DNA of 64,000 nt. Source: Croceicoccus pelagius. Its GTDB lineage: Bacteria > Pseudomonadota > Alphaproteobacteria > Sphingomonadales > Sphingomonadaceae. Position numbers and translations under genes: made by a program. The DNA lies in contig NZ_LYWY01000039.1 in the NCBI RefSeq assembly GCF_001661915.1, positions 248,001-312,000 on the forward strand, in the 5' to 3' direction. Below the pieces are notes generated by a model. It was not told the origin of the DNA and searched no databases. It worked only from the letters and a program-made list of their open reading frames with translations. Positions 15,700 through 24,624 of the stretch are shown piece after piece. Position 1 is the first letter of the stretch. Each line of letters begins with the position of its first letter.

Positions 15700-16983
15700 T
15701 CAACGCCAGTTCTGGAACCACGCATAGTCGGCAAAGCTGGTCTTTTTGGGTAGCGGCTGGGTCGTCAGGATCGGTATGAAATAGACGAACAACAGCGCGC
15801 TCGCCGCGACGAACGCAGGGGCCAGCCGGCGGTGCAGACGCCACGGCGGATTGCGCCAGACCCAGTGGTCAAGCGCCAGGGCAAGAGCCACCATCAGGAA
15901 TTGCGCGCTGATCAGGTAGTGGTAGTAGAACTGCACCGGCTTTGGCGCGACGATCCATAATGCCAGCGCCGCAGCCCATGCGCCCGCCGCCATAAGGCAG
16001 TCCATGCGCCCCCGCACCAGTCCGAGCCACAGGCATCCGACAAGGCCGACAAGGCCCGCCAGCATCGTGATCGGATTGCCAAGGAACAGCATCCCGCGCC
16101 AGTCGCCTTCGTATTCTTCGTAGAAATACCAGATAGGCCGCCAGTCGACCACCCACTGCCACCAGCGCGACATATAGGGGTGGTCCTTCTTCACGCTCTC
16201 CTGCAGGTCGAGCATGTAGCCTTGCCAAGACACCGGCCCGTGGAACCGCGGGTTCGGATTATCGAGCAACCAGATAGTCGTGTAGCTGGCGAGGTAGATC
16301 GCCACCGGCAGCAACGCGAGCCAGACGAACGCCTCGTAGATCGTCATGTCGTCAAGCGGCCGCCGCGCATCCTTGATTACTTTGGCGCGCAAATTGCCGA
16401 GGAACACGCAGGCCCCTGCGAAGGCGATGACGGGCGCTGCGTTCCACTTCACCGCCAACGAAAGCCCGAACATCACGCCCGCCAGGATCACGCGCGGCCG
16501 CACCGCCTTGCCCGTGCCCGCTGCGACCAGCGACCAGCAGCCCAGCATGAGAAAACCCAGCATGTAGATGTCGAGCATCGCCACACGCGACTGGACCAGC
16601 AGCAGGAAGTTCGACGCCGCCAGCACGCCTGCGGCCAAGGCGGCAAAGCGCGATCCACTGGCCGCCCAAGTCATCCGCATCATCGCGAAAAGCGTCAGCA
16701 CCCCGAACAGAACCGAACCCGCGCGCCAGCCGACAGGGTTGTCGCCCAGCAGGCGGATCGAGGTTGCGATCATCTGCTTGCCCAGCACGGGATGCTCGGG
16801 GTTCAGCAGGATTTCGCCTGCGACCCACGCCCTTGCGGCGGGCAAATAGTGGGTTTCATCGAAGATCGGGATCGCCACTTCGGCGAAGCCCCAAACCGCA
16901 ACCCCGCCAAAGACGAGCGCGATCAGCAGCATCCAGCCGATCGGATCGCTTTCTTTTCTTGTCCTGTTCGCAATCGGCTGCAT
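15700..16983 (-). CDS. PMT-type phospholipid-linked mannosyltransferase (GT39-like)
   Basis: 427-residue polytopic protein. The first periplasmic loop carries the acidic pair in AIPIFDETHYLPAARAWVAG, followed by LNPEHPVLGKQMIA, then many hydrophobic helices and LAVKWNAAPV. This pattern is that of dolichyl-phosphate-mannose--protein mannosyltransferases and their bacterial relatives, which move a sugar from a lipid carrier onto a protein or envelope glycan. Start at MQPIANRTRK (16983); an upstream extension overlaps metZ. Likely works with the GT2-GtrA protein. Confidence 0.85.
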   Translation of the reverse strand: MQPIANRTRKESDPIGWMLLIALVFGGVAVWGFAEVAIPIFDETHYLPAARAWVAGEILLNPEHPVLGKQMIATSIRLLGDNPVGWRAGSVLFGVLTLFAMMRMTWAASGSRFAALAAGVLAASNFLLLVQSRVAMLDIYMLGFLMLGCWSLVAAGTGKAVRPRVILAGVMFGLSLAVKWNAAPVIAFAGACVFLGNLRAKVIKDARRPLDDMTIYEAFVWLALLPVAIYLASYTTIWLLDNPNPRFHGPVSWQGYMLDLQESVKKDHPYMSRWWQWVVDWRPIWYFYEEYEGDWRGMLFLGNPITMLAGLVGLVGCLWLGLVRGRMDCLMAAGAWAAALALWIVAPKPVQFYYHYLISAQFLMVALALALDHWVWRNPPWRLHRRLAPAFVAASALLFVYFIPILTTQPLPKKTSFADYAWFQNWR

Positions 16984-17062
16984 TGCCTTGCCCGGTAACG
17001 TCAGGCGGTCAGGCTTGCAATCGCGATTGCATGGGCAACGGGGCGGCGCTAACGGCAGGGCC

Positions 17063-18271
17063 ATGAAACGCACGACAGGACAGGACCGCTCGATCACTCG
17101 CAACTGGCGTCCGGCCACGCAGGCCGTTCGCGCAGGCACCTGGCGCAGCGAGATGGGCGAGACCAGCGAGGCAATTTTCGCCACTTCCGGCTATACCTAT
17201 GAAGACGCGGCAACGCCTGCCGCGCGCTTTGCGGGCGAGCAGGACGGCATGACCTACTCGCGCCTGCAGAACCCCACCGTGCAGATGCTGGAAGAACGCA
17301 TCGCCGTGCTGGAAGGGGCAGAGGCGTGCCGCACGCAGGCATCGGGCATGGCGGCTATGACCGCCGCGCTGCTCTGCCAGCTTTCGGCGGGCGATCACAT
17401 CGTCGCCGCGCGTGCCGCCTTCGGTTCGTGCCGCTGGCTGGTGGACAGCCTGCTGCCGCGTTTCGGGATCGAGGGGACGGTTATCGATTCGACCGACAAT
17501 GCCGCGTGGGAGGCCGCAATCCGGCCCAACACCAGGGTCTTCTTCTTCGAAACGCCCGCCAACCCCACGCTCGACATCGTCGATCTCGAATATGTCTGCG
17601 GCCTGGCCAAGGCGCACGGCATCACCACCGTCGTCGACAATGCCTTCTGCACCCCGATCATGCAGCGCCCGATGGATTTCGGCGCCGACGTCGTGGCCTA
17701 TTCCGCGACAAAGCTGATGGACGGACAGGGCCGCGTGCTGGCCGGCGCCGTCTGCGGCAGCGAGGAATTCATCCAGGACAAGCTGCTGCCGTTCCAGCGC
17801 AATACCGGGCCGAACCTGTCGCCGTTCAACGCGTGGGTCGTTTTGAAGGGGCTGGAAACGCTTCATCTGCGCGCCCGCCAGCAGTGCGACAACGCGCTCA
17901 AGCTGGGCCGTTTCCTTGAAGACCGCGTGCCCACGATCCTGCATCCGGGGCTTGAACGCCACCCGCAGCATGCGCTGGCCATGAAGCAGATGACGATGCC
18001 GGGCTGCATCTTTTCGATCGTTCTCGACGGCGGGCGCGAGCAGGCCCACGCCTTCCTCGATGCGCTGGAACTGATCGATCTTTCGAACAATATCGGGGAC
18101 GCGCGTTCCCTGATGTGTCATCCTGCCAGCACGACTCACCATTCGGTCGGACCGGAGGCACGGGCCGAGATGGGTGTTTCGGAAGGAATGTTGCGCTTGA
18201 ATGTCGGACTTGAGGATGCGGACGATCTCATCGAAGACCTCGCGCGGGGGCTTGCGGCCGCTGGCCTGTAA
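17063..18271 (+). CDS. metZ: O-succinylhomoserine sulfhydrylase (Cys/Met metabolism PLP enzyme)
   Basis: 402-residue fold-type I PLP enzyme. Conserved are TYSRLQNPTVQMLEERIAVLEGAEACRTQASGMAA, the cofactor Asp in VVDNAFCTP, the Schiff-base Lys in YSATKLMDGQGRV and the C-terminal SLMCHPASTTHH plus LRLNVGLED. It makes homocysteine from O-succinylhomoserine and sulfide; related O-acetylhomoserine enzymes cannot be fully excluded. Start ATG 17063; the GTG upstream extends into the divergent gene's promoter. Confidence 0.9.
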   Translation: MKRTTGQDRSITRNWRPATQAVRAGTWRSEMGETSEAIFATSGYTYEDAATPAARFAGEQDGMTYSRLQNPTVQMLEERIAVLEGAEACRTQASGMAAMTAALLCQLSAGDHIVAARAAFGSCRWLVDSLLPRFGIEGTVIDSTDNAAWEAAIRPNTRVFFFETPANPTLDIVDLEYVCGLAKAHGITTVVDNAFCTPIMQRPMDFGADVVAYSATKLMDGQGRVLAGAVCGSEEFIQDKLLPFQRNTGPNLSPFNAWVVLKGLETLHLRARQQCDNALKLGRFLEDRVPTILHPGLERHPQHALAMKQMTMPGCIFSIVLDGGREQAHAFLDALELIDLSNNIGDARSLMCHPASTTHHSVGPEARAEMGVSEGMLRLNVGLEDADDLIEDLARGLAAAGL

Positions 18272-18304
18272 CAACGCGCCACGCATGGTTCGCAGGACCG
18301 GCGC

Positions 18305-19744
18305 TTGAAATCCGATCCCGATATCGAACACGGGCGGCCCGAACGGCTTGCTGCGCGGACGTCGGATGACGTCGACCTGAGGATTGGCGGGGATGCGGCC
18401 CCGCTTCCCGGCGTTGCGCCCGAAGCCTTGCTGGCCGCGATCATCGAGGGTTCGGACGATGCGATCGTGTCGAAGACGCTCGAAGGTATCGTGACCAGCT
18501 GGAATCCTGGGGCAGAACGGCTGTTCGGCTATACCGCGTCCGAAATGATCGGACAGTCGGTCCGCAAGCTGATTCCCCAAGAACGCCACATGGAGGAGGA
18601 CGCGATCCTTCGTCAGGTCGCGCAAGGGCGGCGGGTTTCCTCGCTCCACACCACGCGCCTGCGCAAGACGGGCGCGTCAGTGCGCGTTTCGGTCACCGTG
18701 TCGCCGATCCGCGATGGCAATGGCAAGATCATCGGGGCGAGCAAGATCGCCCGCGACGTCGGCGCGCTGGAACTGGCGCGTCAGCAACTGGCCGAAAGCG
18801 AACGTCGTTTCAAGATGCTGGCCGACAACATGTCGCAGCTGGCCTGGATCGCGGATTCGCAGGGCTGGATCTTCTGGTACAACAAGCGTTGGTTCGACTA
18901 CACCGGTACGACCCTGTCCGACATGGAAGGGTGGGGCTGGAAACAGGTTCACCACCCCGACCACGTCGATCGCGTAATCGAACGCATCCAGAAAAGCTGG
19001 GACAGCGGCGAATTGTGGGAAGACACGTTCCCGCTGCGCGGACGGGACGGGCGCTATCGCTGGTTCCTGTCGCGCGCGCGGCCCATCCATGACGAAAACG
19101 GCGAAATCGCCTACTGGTTCGGCACCAATACCGACATCACCGAGCAGCGCGCGCAGGCCGAATCGATCGAGACGCTGCTGACCGAGGTGAATCACCGGTC
19201 GAAGAACATGCTGACGGTGATCCAGTCGCTGGCCCGCCGGTCCGCACCTGGGAATGACGAGTTCCTGAAGCGTTTCGTGCGCCGGCTTGAGGCCTTGGCC
19301 GCGAACCAGGATCTCCTGGTCCGCCGCGCCTGGACGCGGGTGGAGATGCACGAGCTCGTGCGCGCGCAGCTTGCCTTTGCGCTCGACATCGCGGGCACGC
19401 GGATCGAATTCGACGGTCCGGAAGTGGACATCACCTCGCGCGGGGCGGAAACGCTGGGCATGGCGCTGCACGAACTGGCGACCAATGCGCTGAAATATGG
19501 CGCGCTGTCGGTCGATGGCGGCAAGGTGTCAATCGCGTGGGACGACCGCGACGGGCGCTTTCAGCTGACATGGCGCGAAACCGGCGGGCCGGAAGTCATG
19601 CCGACGACGCGCACCGGCTTCGGCACCTCGGTCATTCGCGATATTCCGGTGACTGTCTTGGATGCGACGACCAGCCTCAATTTCTCGAAGGACGGGGCCA
19701 GCTGGTCGTTCGAATGCGATTCGGCCACCGTCATCGCGCACTAG
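18305..19744 (+). CDS. PAS-PAS HWE-family sensor histidine kinase
   Basis: 479 residues from TTG 18305. There is a PAS domain at about 35-150 (IIEGSDDAIVSKTLEGIVTSWNPGAERLFGYTASEMIG), and a second PAS at about 165-285 with PAC (RWFLSRARPIHDENGEIAYWFGTNTDIT). The HWE/HisKA_2 dimerisation segment has the phosphoacceptor His297 in EVNHRSKNMLTVIQSLARRS, and the ATPase domain has LHELATNALKYGALS, TWRETGGPEV and GFGTSVI. No transmembrane helix, so it is cytosolic; HWE kinases often feed light, stress or PhyR-type pathways. No response regulator is adjacent. Confidence 0.88.
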   Translation: MKSDPDIEHGRPERLAARTSDDVDLRIGGDAAPLPGVAPEALLAAIIEGSDDAIVSKTLEGIVTSWNPGAERLFGYTASEMIGQSVRKLIPQERHMEEDAILRQVAQGRRVSSLHTTRLRKTGASVRVSVTVSPIRDGNGKIIGASKIARDVGALELARQQLAESERRFKMLADNMSQLAWIADSQGWIFWYNKRWFDYTGTTLSDMEGWGWKQVHHPDHVDRVIERIQKSWDSGELWEDTFPLRGRDGRYRWFLSRARPIHDENGEIAYWFGTNTDITEQRAQAESIETLLTEVNHRSKNMLTVIQSLARRSAPGNDEFLKRFVRRLEALAANQDLLVRRAWTRVEMHELVRAQLAFALDIAGTRIEFDGPEVDITSRGAETLGMALHELATNALKYGALSVDGGKVSIAWDDRDGRFQLTWRETGGPEVMPTTRTGFGTSVIRDIPVTVLDATTSLNFSKDGASWSFECDSATVIAH

Positions 19745-19832
19745 CCGGGTGCGCTGGCGGCGGTAATTTCCACCGTATCGCGCCTTCGGGATTTGCGGGG
19801 GCAGGGGGTGATCGTCTAGGCTGCTATGTGAA

Positions 19833-20234
19833 ATGATGAACCAGTTTTTCGATCACGTCGCCAAGACCAACGGCATCACCGTGCGGGTTTCCGCAAGCTT
19901 CCTGCCCGAACAGTCGCAGGTCGCCGCGGGGCGCTGGTTCTGGGCCTATCACATCCGGATCGAGAACGAGGGCGAAGAGGCTGCCCGCCTGGTCACGCGG
20001 CACTGGCGCATCACTGACGGAAACGACCGCGTGAGCCTTGTCGACGGCGAAGGCATCGTCGGCGAAATGCCGCGGCTGGAACCGGGTGAAAGCCACGACT
20101 ACGTGTCGGGCTGCCCGCTCGAAACCCCGCTCGGTTCGATGGAAGGCTACTACGGCTTCGTCCGCGACGACGGCACGAAGTTCGAGGCGGCGATCCCCTT
20201 CTTCCCGCTCGCCGCCCCGGCGACGGCCCGCTGA
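19833..20234 (+). CDS. apaG: ApaG protein
   Basis: 133 residues of the fibronectin-like ApaG fold: VRVSASFLPEQSQVAAGRWFWAYHIRIENEG, then ARLVTRHWRITDGNDRVSLVDGEGIVGEMPRLEPGESHDYVSGCPLETPLGSMEGYY. Linked to divalent-cation efflux and diadenosine-tetraphosphate metabolism, with unclear biochemistry. ATG 19833 or the following ATG is the start. Ends 1 nt before the convergent methyltransferase stop. Confidence 0.92.
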   Translation: MMNQFFDHVAKTNGITVRVSASFLPEQSQVAAGRWFWAYHIRIENEGEEAARLVTRHWRITDGNDRVSLVDGEGIVGEMPRLEPGESHDYVSGCPLETPLGSMEGYYGFVRDDGTKFEAAIPFFPLAAPATAR

Positions 20235-20235
20235 T

Positions 20236-20964
20236 CTAGCGCGCCTTGCCGATCCCCGGCACGATCATTCCGACCCGCTTGCGATAGTCGGTATAAGCCT
20301 CGCCCAGCGCATGGGTGAGGTCGCGTTCCTCCCACCGGATCGCCATCAGCACATAGACCGACATGACGCCTGCGAAGAGCAGGTGCCCCACGGTCATCAC
20401 CGGAATGGCCCAGAACGCCATCAGCATCCCGAAATAAAGCGGGTGGCGCACATAGCGGTAGAACATCGGCTCGCGGAACTTGGGCGCATGATCGTTCTTG
20501 CCGGTAAAGCCGAACCACGCCTGCCGCAGTCCGAACAGCTCGAAATGGTCGAGCATCCACGTCGACAGGAACACGATGGTCCACCCTATGGCGAACAGAG
20601 CCCAAAGCACGACCGCCGCGGTGCCTTCGGCCGCCCAGACTACGGCAGGGATCGGTTGCCACAGCGCGAACATGATCCACAGCACGCCCACGGTGGCGAG
20701 GACATAGACGCTGCGCTCGATGCTCGGGTGTACGAACTGCGTCAGCTTACGCTTGAAGCCGCTGCGCGCCATGACCGAGTGTTGCAGACCGAAGAGCGAA
20801 ATCAGGAAGACATCGACGACCGCCGCTGGGACGGGACCGAGCACGCCGCCCGCATCGATGGTTTTCGGTACGAACAGGTTGCCGACGAACGCGGCGAGAT
20901 AGAGGAATGTCACGAAGAAAAGCAGATACGACGCGACGGCAAAGACCAGGCGAATGGCACCCAT
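20236..20964 (-). CDS. mddA: Methanethiol S-methyltransferase-like (MddA/NnrU) membrane protein
   Basis: 242-residue membrane protein with about six hydrophobic segments and the features of the MddA branch of the isoprenylcysteine-methyltransferase-like family: LFGLQHSVMARSGFK, ERSVYVLATVGVLW, DHFELFGLRQAWFGF, FYRYVRHPLYFGM, EERDLTHALGEAYTDYRKRVGMIVP. MddA methylates methanethiol to dimethyl sulfide with SAM. The assignment is by resemblance; NnrU-type proteins share part of it. Start MGAIRLVF at 20964 removes an unlikely extension. Confidence 0.7.
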   Translation of the reverse strand: MGAIRLVFAVASYLLFFVTFLYLAAFVGNLFVPKTIDAGGVLGPVPAAVVDVFLISLFGLQHSVMARSGFKRKLTQFVHPSIERSVYVLATVGVLWIMFALWQPIPAVVWAAEGTAAVVLWALFAIGWTIVFLSTWMLDHFELFGLRQAWFGFTGKNDHAPKFREPMFYRYVRHPLYFGMLMAFWAIPVMTVGHLLFAGVMSVYVLMAIRWEERDLTHALGEAYTDYRKRVGMIVPGIGKAR

Positions 20965-21032
20965 GACGAGTCCCCCCAAACAGGACATCGCGACCCTAAA
21001 CGGGCCGATCATACCATCGATTGGCGATTTTG

Positions 21033-22121
21033 CTAAGTCACCGGCGCAGGCTCGCCTGCTTCGCCTTCCATCGGCGGGTGCATGATCGCCCAGCCGGAGA
21101 GGAACAGCCCCGCCACGACCGGCCCCGCGACGATCCCGCTGATCCCGAACGCGGCAATGCCGCCAAGCGTCGAAACCAGGATGATCCAGTCCGGAATCCC
21201 CGTGTCGCGTCCCACCAGGATGGGACGCAGGACATTGTCCGCCATGCCGATCACCGCAACGCCCGACACGATGACCATGACGCCCTGCCAGATGTCCCCG
21301 ATTGCCAGCAGGTAGATCGCTGCCGGCAGCCAGACGATGGCCGGTCCCAGCGCGGGCAGGAGCGAGAAAATCGCCATCAGCAATCCGAACAGCACCGCGG
21401 CGGGCAACCCGGCGATCGAGAATGTGATCGCGCCCAGCGCACCTTGCACCAGCCCCACGACGACCGAACCCTTGATCGTCGCGCGGATTATCGCGACGAA
21501 ACGGTCCACGACCTGCCGCGAAACTTCAGGCGGCATGGGCATGGCGCGGCGCACGGCATGGCCGATGGCGCGCCCGTCGCGCAGCAGGAAATAGGTCACG
21601 TAGAGACCGACGCCGAAGCTGAGCACGAAGCCCAGTGCGCCGCCGCCGATGGCAAGTGCGCGCGTCGCGATGAGCCCGACGGAATCGCGCGCGATCTCGG
21701 TCACTTTGTCGCGCAGCATCTCGAACTCGCCATAGCCCGAGTTGTCGAGCAGGATCTGCATCCGCGCGGGCAGTCCGTCGCGCACGCGGTCGAAGATCGT
21801 GCCCGCGTCGAACTGCTGGTCCTGTAGCGCGAGGTAAATGCCTGTCGCCTGATCGACGACCATCGTGCCGATCACCATGGCCGGCACCAGCACGGCAACG
21901 GTGATGATGAGCAACGAGGCAAGCGCGGCATAGTTCTTCCGCCCGCGCAGGATCAGCAACATTCGCCGATTGAGCGGCTGGAACATGATCGCAGCCAGAA
22001 GAGCCCAGAACAGCGGCGGCAGGAACGGCCACGCGATATAGAGCGTCGCCGCCGTTATCGCGGCAAGAAACAGCAGGAAGCCGCCGCGTTCGATCCGATC
22101 CCTGTCGCGCCCCTTGTGCAT
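21033..22121 (-). CDS. AI-2E family transporter
   Basis: 362 residues from MHKGRDRDR. About eight hydrophobic helices in the family order: AWPFLPPLFWALLAAIMFQPLNRRML, a long amphipathic middle region, YFLLRDG, GVVGLVQGALGAITFSIAGLPAAVLFGLLMAIFSLLPALGPAIVWLPAAIYLL (about residues 215-268) and VGRDTGIPDWIILVSTLGGIAAFGISGIVAGPVVAGLF. Members export small molecules or exchange Na+/H+; autoinducer export is proven for very few. Divergent from the LysR-type regulator, which may control it. Confidence 0.88.
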   Translation of the reverse strand: MHKGRDRDRIERGGFLLFLAAITAATLYIAWPFLPPLFWALLAAIMFQPLNRRMLLILRGRKNYAALASLLIITVAVLVPAMVIGTMVVDQATGIYLALQDQQFDAGTIFDRVRDGLPARMQILLDNSGYGEFEMLRDKVTEIARDSVGLIATRALAIGGGALGFVLSFGVGLYVTYFLLRDGRAIGHAVRRAMPMPPEVSRQVVDRFVAIIRATIKGSVVVGLVQGALGAITFSIAGLPAAVLFGLLMAIFSLLPALGPAIVWLPAAIYLLAIGDIWQGVMVIVSGVAVIGMADNVLRPILVGRDTGIPDWIILVSTLGGIAAFGISGIVAGPVVAGLFLSGWAIMHPPMEGEAGEPAPVT

Positions 22122-22270
22122 GTAAATCACCCCGTATCCAACCGGCGGGAAGAATACCGCCGCCTTGTCCAAGTGTCTGCCCACCCGCGGCTTTAGTCCC
22201 CGACTTGCGAATGACCCATCGCCTTCGCCCGTTGCCCAAACCGGCGGCTGGCCTTATGTCGCGGCTTGCA

Positions 22271-23062
22271 ATGAAGCGGACGCATCTACCCCTGAATGGC
22301 CTGCGCGTGCTCGACGCGGCGGCCCGCCACCTGTCGTTCACCCGTGCGGCGGACGAATTGGCCGTGACTCCTGCCGCCGTGGGGCAGCAGATCCGCGCGC
22401 TCGAAGACCTGCTTGGCGTCGTGCTGTTCCGCCGCACGCCCAAGGGGCTGGAACTGACGGACGAGGCGATCGCGGGCCTCGATTCCCTGCGCGAAGGTTT
22501 CCTGCGTTTCGAGGAAGCGGTCGCGGCGATGCAGGCGGGTCAGTCCAGCCATAACTTCACTTTCGCCGCGCCGCGCGACTTTTTCGGTGCGTGGTTCGCG
22601 CACCGGCTGGCCGATTTCCGCAGGGAATATCCCGACACGCGCTTCCACATGGCGGGCGGCGCGCAGACCGACTTTACCGAGGCGAACCTCGATTTCGCGG
22701 TGCGTCTTGCCGATGGCCCCGGCGACCACGAAGGCGTGCTGTTGAGGCCGGGGCGCGTCGTTATCGTCGCTGCGCCCGATGGCGCCCGCGGCTGGATCAC
22801 ATGGCCCGGCGGCCCCGCGCCCGAAGGCGAGGAAGAGACGATGCAGGTCGGCGCGACCGGACAGGCTCTGGCCGCGGCGGCTGCGGGCCTTGGCCGTACG
22901 CTCCTGCCGCTGGAACTGGTCGAACGCGCGATTGCAGCGGGCGAACTGGTGGCAGAGGGCGAGGTCGAGGAGAACCGGTACGGCTACTGGTTCGTCGCGC
23001 CGCGTCCGCAGTGGCGCCAGAAGAAAGTGAAGGCGCTGGTCGAATTTCTGACCCGCGCCTGA
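22271..23062 (+). CDS. LysR-type transcriptional regulator, GcvA-like, short effector domain
   Basis: 263 residues. The N-terminal winged HTH (LPLNGLRVLDAAARHLSFTRAADELAVTPAAVGQQIRALEDLLGVVLFRRTPKGLELT) is of the GcvA/AmpR subgroup. The effector domain has the HMAGGAQTDFTEANLDFAVRLADG segment but is some 40 residues shorter than usual because the middle of the second lobe is missing. Divergent from the AI-2E transporter gene (150 bp apart). Confidence 0.85.
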   Translation: MKRTHLPLNGLRVLDAAARHLSFTRAADELAVTPAAVGQQIRALEDLLGVVLFRRTPKGLELTDEAIAGLDSLREGFLRFEEAVAAMQAGQSSHNFTFAAPRDFFGAWFAHRLADFRREYPDTRFHMAGGAQTDFTEANLDFAVRLADGPGDHEGVLLRPGRVVIVAAPDGARGWITWPGGPAPEGEEETMQVGATGQALAAAAAGLGRTLLPLELVERAIAAGELVAEGEVEENRYGYWFVAPRPQWRQKKVKALVEFLTRA

Positions 23063-23063
23063 T

Positions 23064-23702
23064 CTAGCGCGGCACCATTCGCCACGCCGCTTCGGTGGCG
23101 GGAATGCGCCCCTTCAAGCCTCCTTCGACGTCACGTTCTTCCAGACAGGTCAGGTCGTAGTCCTTGGCGAACAGCCGCTCGACTTCGGCCGTGTCGATCG
23201 AGAAGGGCGGCCCGTCCATTTCGGACTGATCATAGGCAAACGTGATGAGCAGGCGTTTCGCGTCAGGCGTCAGGGCGCGGATCTGCCGTGCATAGTCATC
23301 GCGCATGGATGCCGGCATGGCGACAAGCGAAGCGCGGTCATACACCGCGTCCATCCCGCTCAGCGTCGTAGCGTCGAGCGCAAAGAGGTCTCCGGCATAG
23401 ATCGTGACCGATCCTGCCGAATAGCGTGTCAGTTCCCCGTGTCCGGCGATCTCGGGCGCGACGTCCATCTCCTCGAAGAACTGGTCGACGGCCTTCATGC
23501 TCAGTTCCACGCCGACGACTTCGAAGCCTTGCGCGGCGAGCCAGGCCATGTCGCGCGCTTTGCCGCACAGGGGCACGAAAACGCGCGCGCCTGCTGGAAG
23601 GTCCAGCGAGGGCAAGTGGCGGACCAGAAGATCGTTTGCGGCGCCCTCGTGAAAACCGATCTCCATCGCATCCCAGCGAGCGTGCCAGAAATCTGCTTCC
23701 AT
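23064..23702 (-). CDS. tpm: Thiopurine S-methyltransferase family protein
   Basis: 212 residues starting MEADFWHARWDAMEIGFHEG. Contains the TPMT-specific FVPLCGKARDMAWLAAQGFEVVGVELS SAM site, then YDRASLVAMPASMRDDYA and LLITFAYDQSEMDGPPFSI. Bacterial TPMTs methylate thiols and also selenium/tellurium compounds. Codons upstream of 23702 overlap the terminator hairpin region and are not favoured. Convergent with the LysR gene, 1 nt between stops. Confidence 0.9.
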   Translation of the reverse strand: MEADFWHARWDAMEIGFHEGAANDLLVRHLPSLDLPAGARVFVPLCGKARDMAWLAAQGFEVVGVELSMKAVDQFFEEMDVAPEIAGHGELTRYSAGSVTIYAGDLFALDATTLSGMDAVYDRASLVAMPASMRDDYARQIRALTPDAKRLLITFAYDQSEMDGPPFSIDTAEVERLFAKDYDLTCLEERDVEGGLKGRIPATEAAWRMVPR

Positions 23703-23764
23703 CGAACGTTTCCTTGGGGTGGCGCCCGGACGGGCGAAGGGGATTTCGCAAGGCTCATAATGCA

Positions 23765-23796
23765 AACGGCCCCGCCCGGTAAGGGGCGGGGCCGTT
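23765..23796 (-). terminator. Terminator after the TonB-like gene
   Basis: AACGGCCCCGCCC and GGGCGGGGCCGTT form a perfect 13-bp stem with a GGTAAG loop. On the minus strand it is followed by TGCATT after a short T-run, 23 nt past the stop of the TonB-like gene. It isolates that gene from tpm. Confidence 0.8.
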
Positions 23797-23818
23797 CCCC
23801 CACGTCCGGTCGCCGCCG

Positions 23819-24493
23819 TCAGGGCAGGCGCCAGACAATCCTGCTTGAATAGGTGCCGGATATGGCATCTCCGTTACCGTCGCGCGCGGCTTCGAACTTT
23901 GCCCGCCTGGACAGTGATGTGCAGGCCGCCTTGTCGAGCTCGGCCGCACCGCTCGACGAGGTGACCGTGCAATCGGTAACCCGCCCGCGCGCGTCGATGG
24001 TCAGACGGAAATCGGTGGTACCCTCGATGCCGCGACGGATCATGCGGGACGGGTAATCGTCCTGCGTGACCCAGCTGCCGGGATTGCCGCGCGGCGCGGC
24101 GGCCCTGGGCTTGTAGAGCGGAGCGGGCTGCGTCGGCTCGACCGGAAGGTCGACGATCTCGTTCGAACGGCCGGTCGGGAAGGTGTCGGGGACAGGAACC
24201 TTGGGCAAGACGAACTCGCTCGTGCGGTCGAGCGGGCTGTCCATCGGCACGATCCTGGTGTCGGGCACGGGAACTTCGCGGACATCGTCCTTAGGCTGCT
24301 CGATCGGATCGAGCGGGATGATCTCGACCTCGTCCTCTATGAAGGTCGTCCCGATCGTCGTCTGTTTGATAGTGTCAATCACGCCGCCGGCAAATCCGGT
24401 CAGCAGGGCATAGCCCAGCCCTGCGTGAATGATGGCGACGGTTGCGATCGTCCGGGTCCGGTTCGGACCGTGGCTGGCATCGGAATAGGCCAT
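23819..24493 (-). CDS. TonB-family energy transducer-like protein
   Basis: 224 residues: a short cytoplasmic start, one membrane helix (TIATVAIIHAGLGYALLTGFAGGVI), a Pro/Val/Asp-rich periplasmic spacer (PVPDTRIVPMDSPLD and similar) and a C-terminal TonB-C module (FRLTIDARGRVTDCTVTSSSGAAELDKAACTSLSRRAKFEAARD). The overall plan is that of TonB, but the spacer is acidic and not a Pro-Lys/Pro-Glu array. No exbBD adjacent. GGAGAGG precedes ATG 24493; an upstream GTG is possible. Confidence 0.85.
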   Translation of the reverse strand: MAYSDASHGPNRTRTIATVAIIHAGLGYALLTGFAGGVIDTIKQTTIGTTFIEDEVEIIPLDPIEQPKDDVREVPVPDTRIVPMDSPLDRTSEFVLPKVPVPDTFPTGRSNEIVDLPVEPTQPAPLYKPRAAAPRGNPGSWVTQDDYPSRMIRRGIEGTTDFRLTIDARGRVTDCTVTSSSGAAELDKAACTSLSRRAKFEAARDGNGDAISGTYSSRIVWRLP

Positions 24494-24624
24494 TTTCACC
24501 CTCTCCTCGTGGGCGCTGCGGGCGCTTGTTCCTTGCGCGCCCTTTCAGCGCGATGAGGCGGCCAGCCTATCACGGGCCGCGGTGATCGCCTAAATCATTT
24601 GATATTCCGGCGTTTTGCCCGGCT

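Noticed and set aside
23765-23796. Transposon inverted repeat
   Set aside because: A compact stem-loop directly after a gene, with no transposase; it is a terminator.
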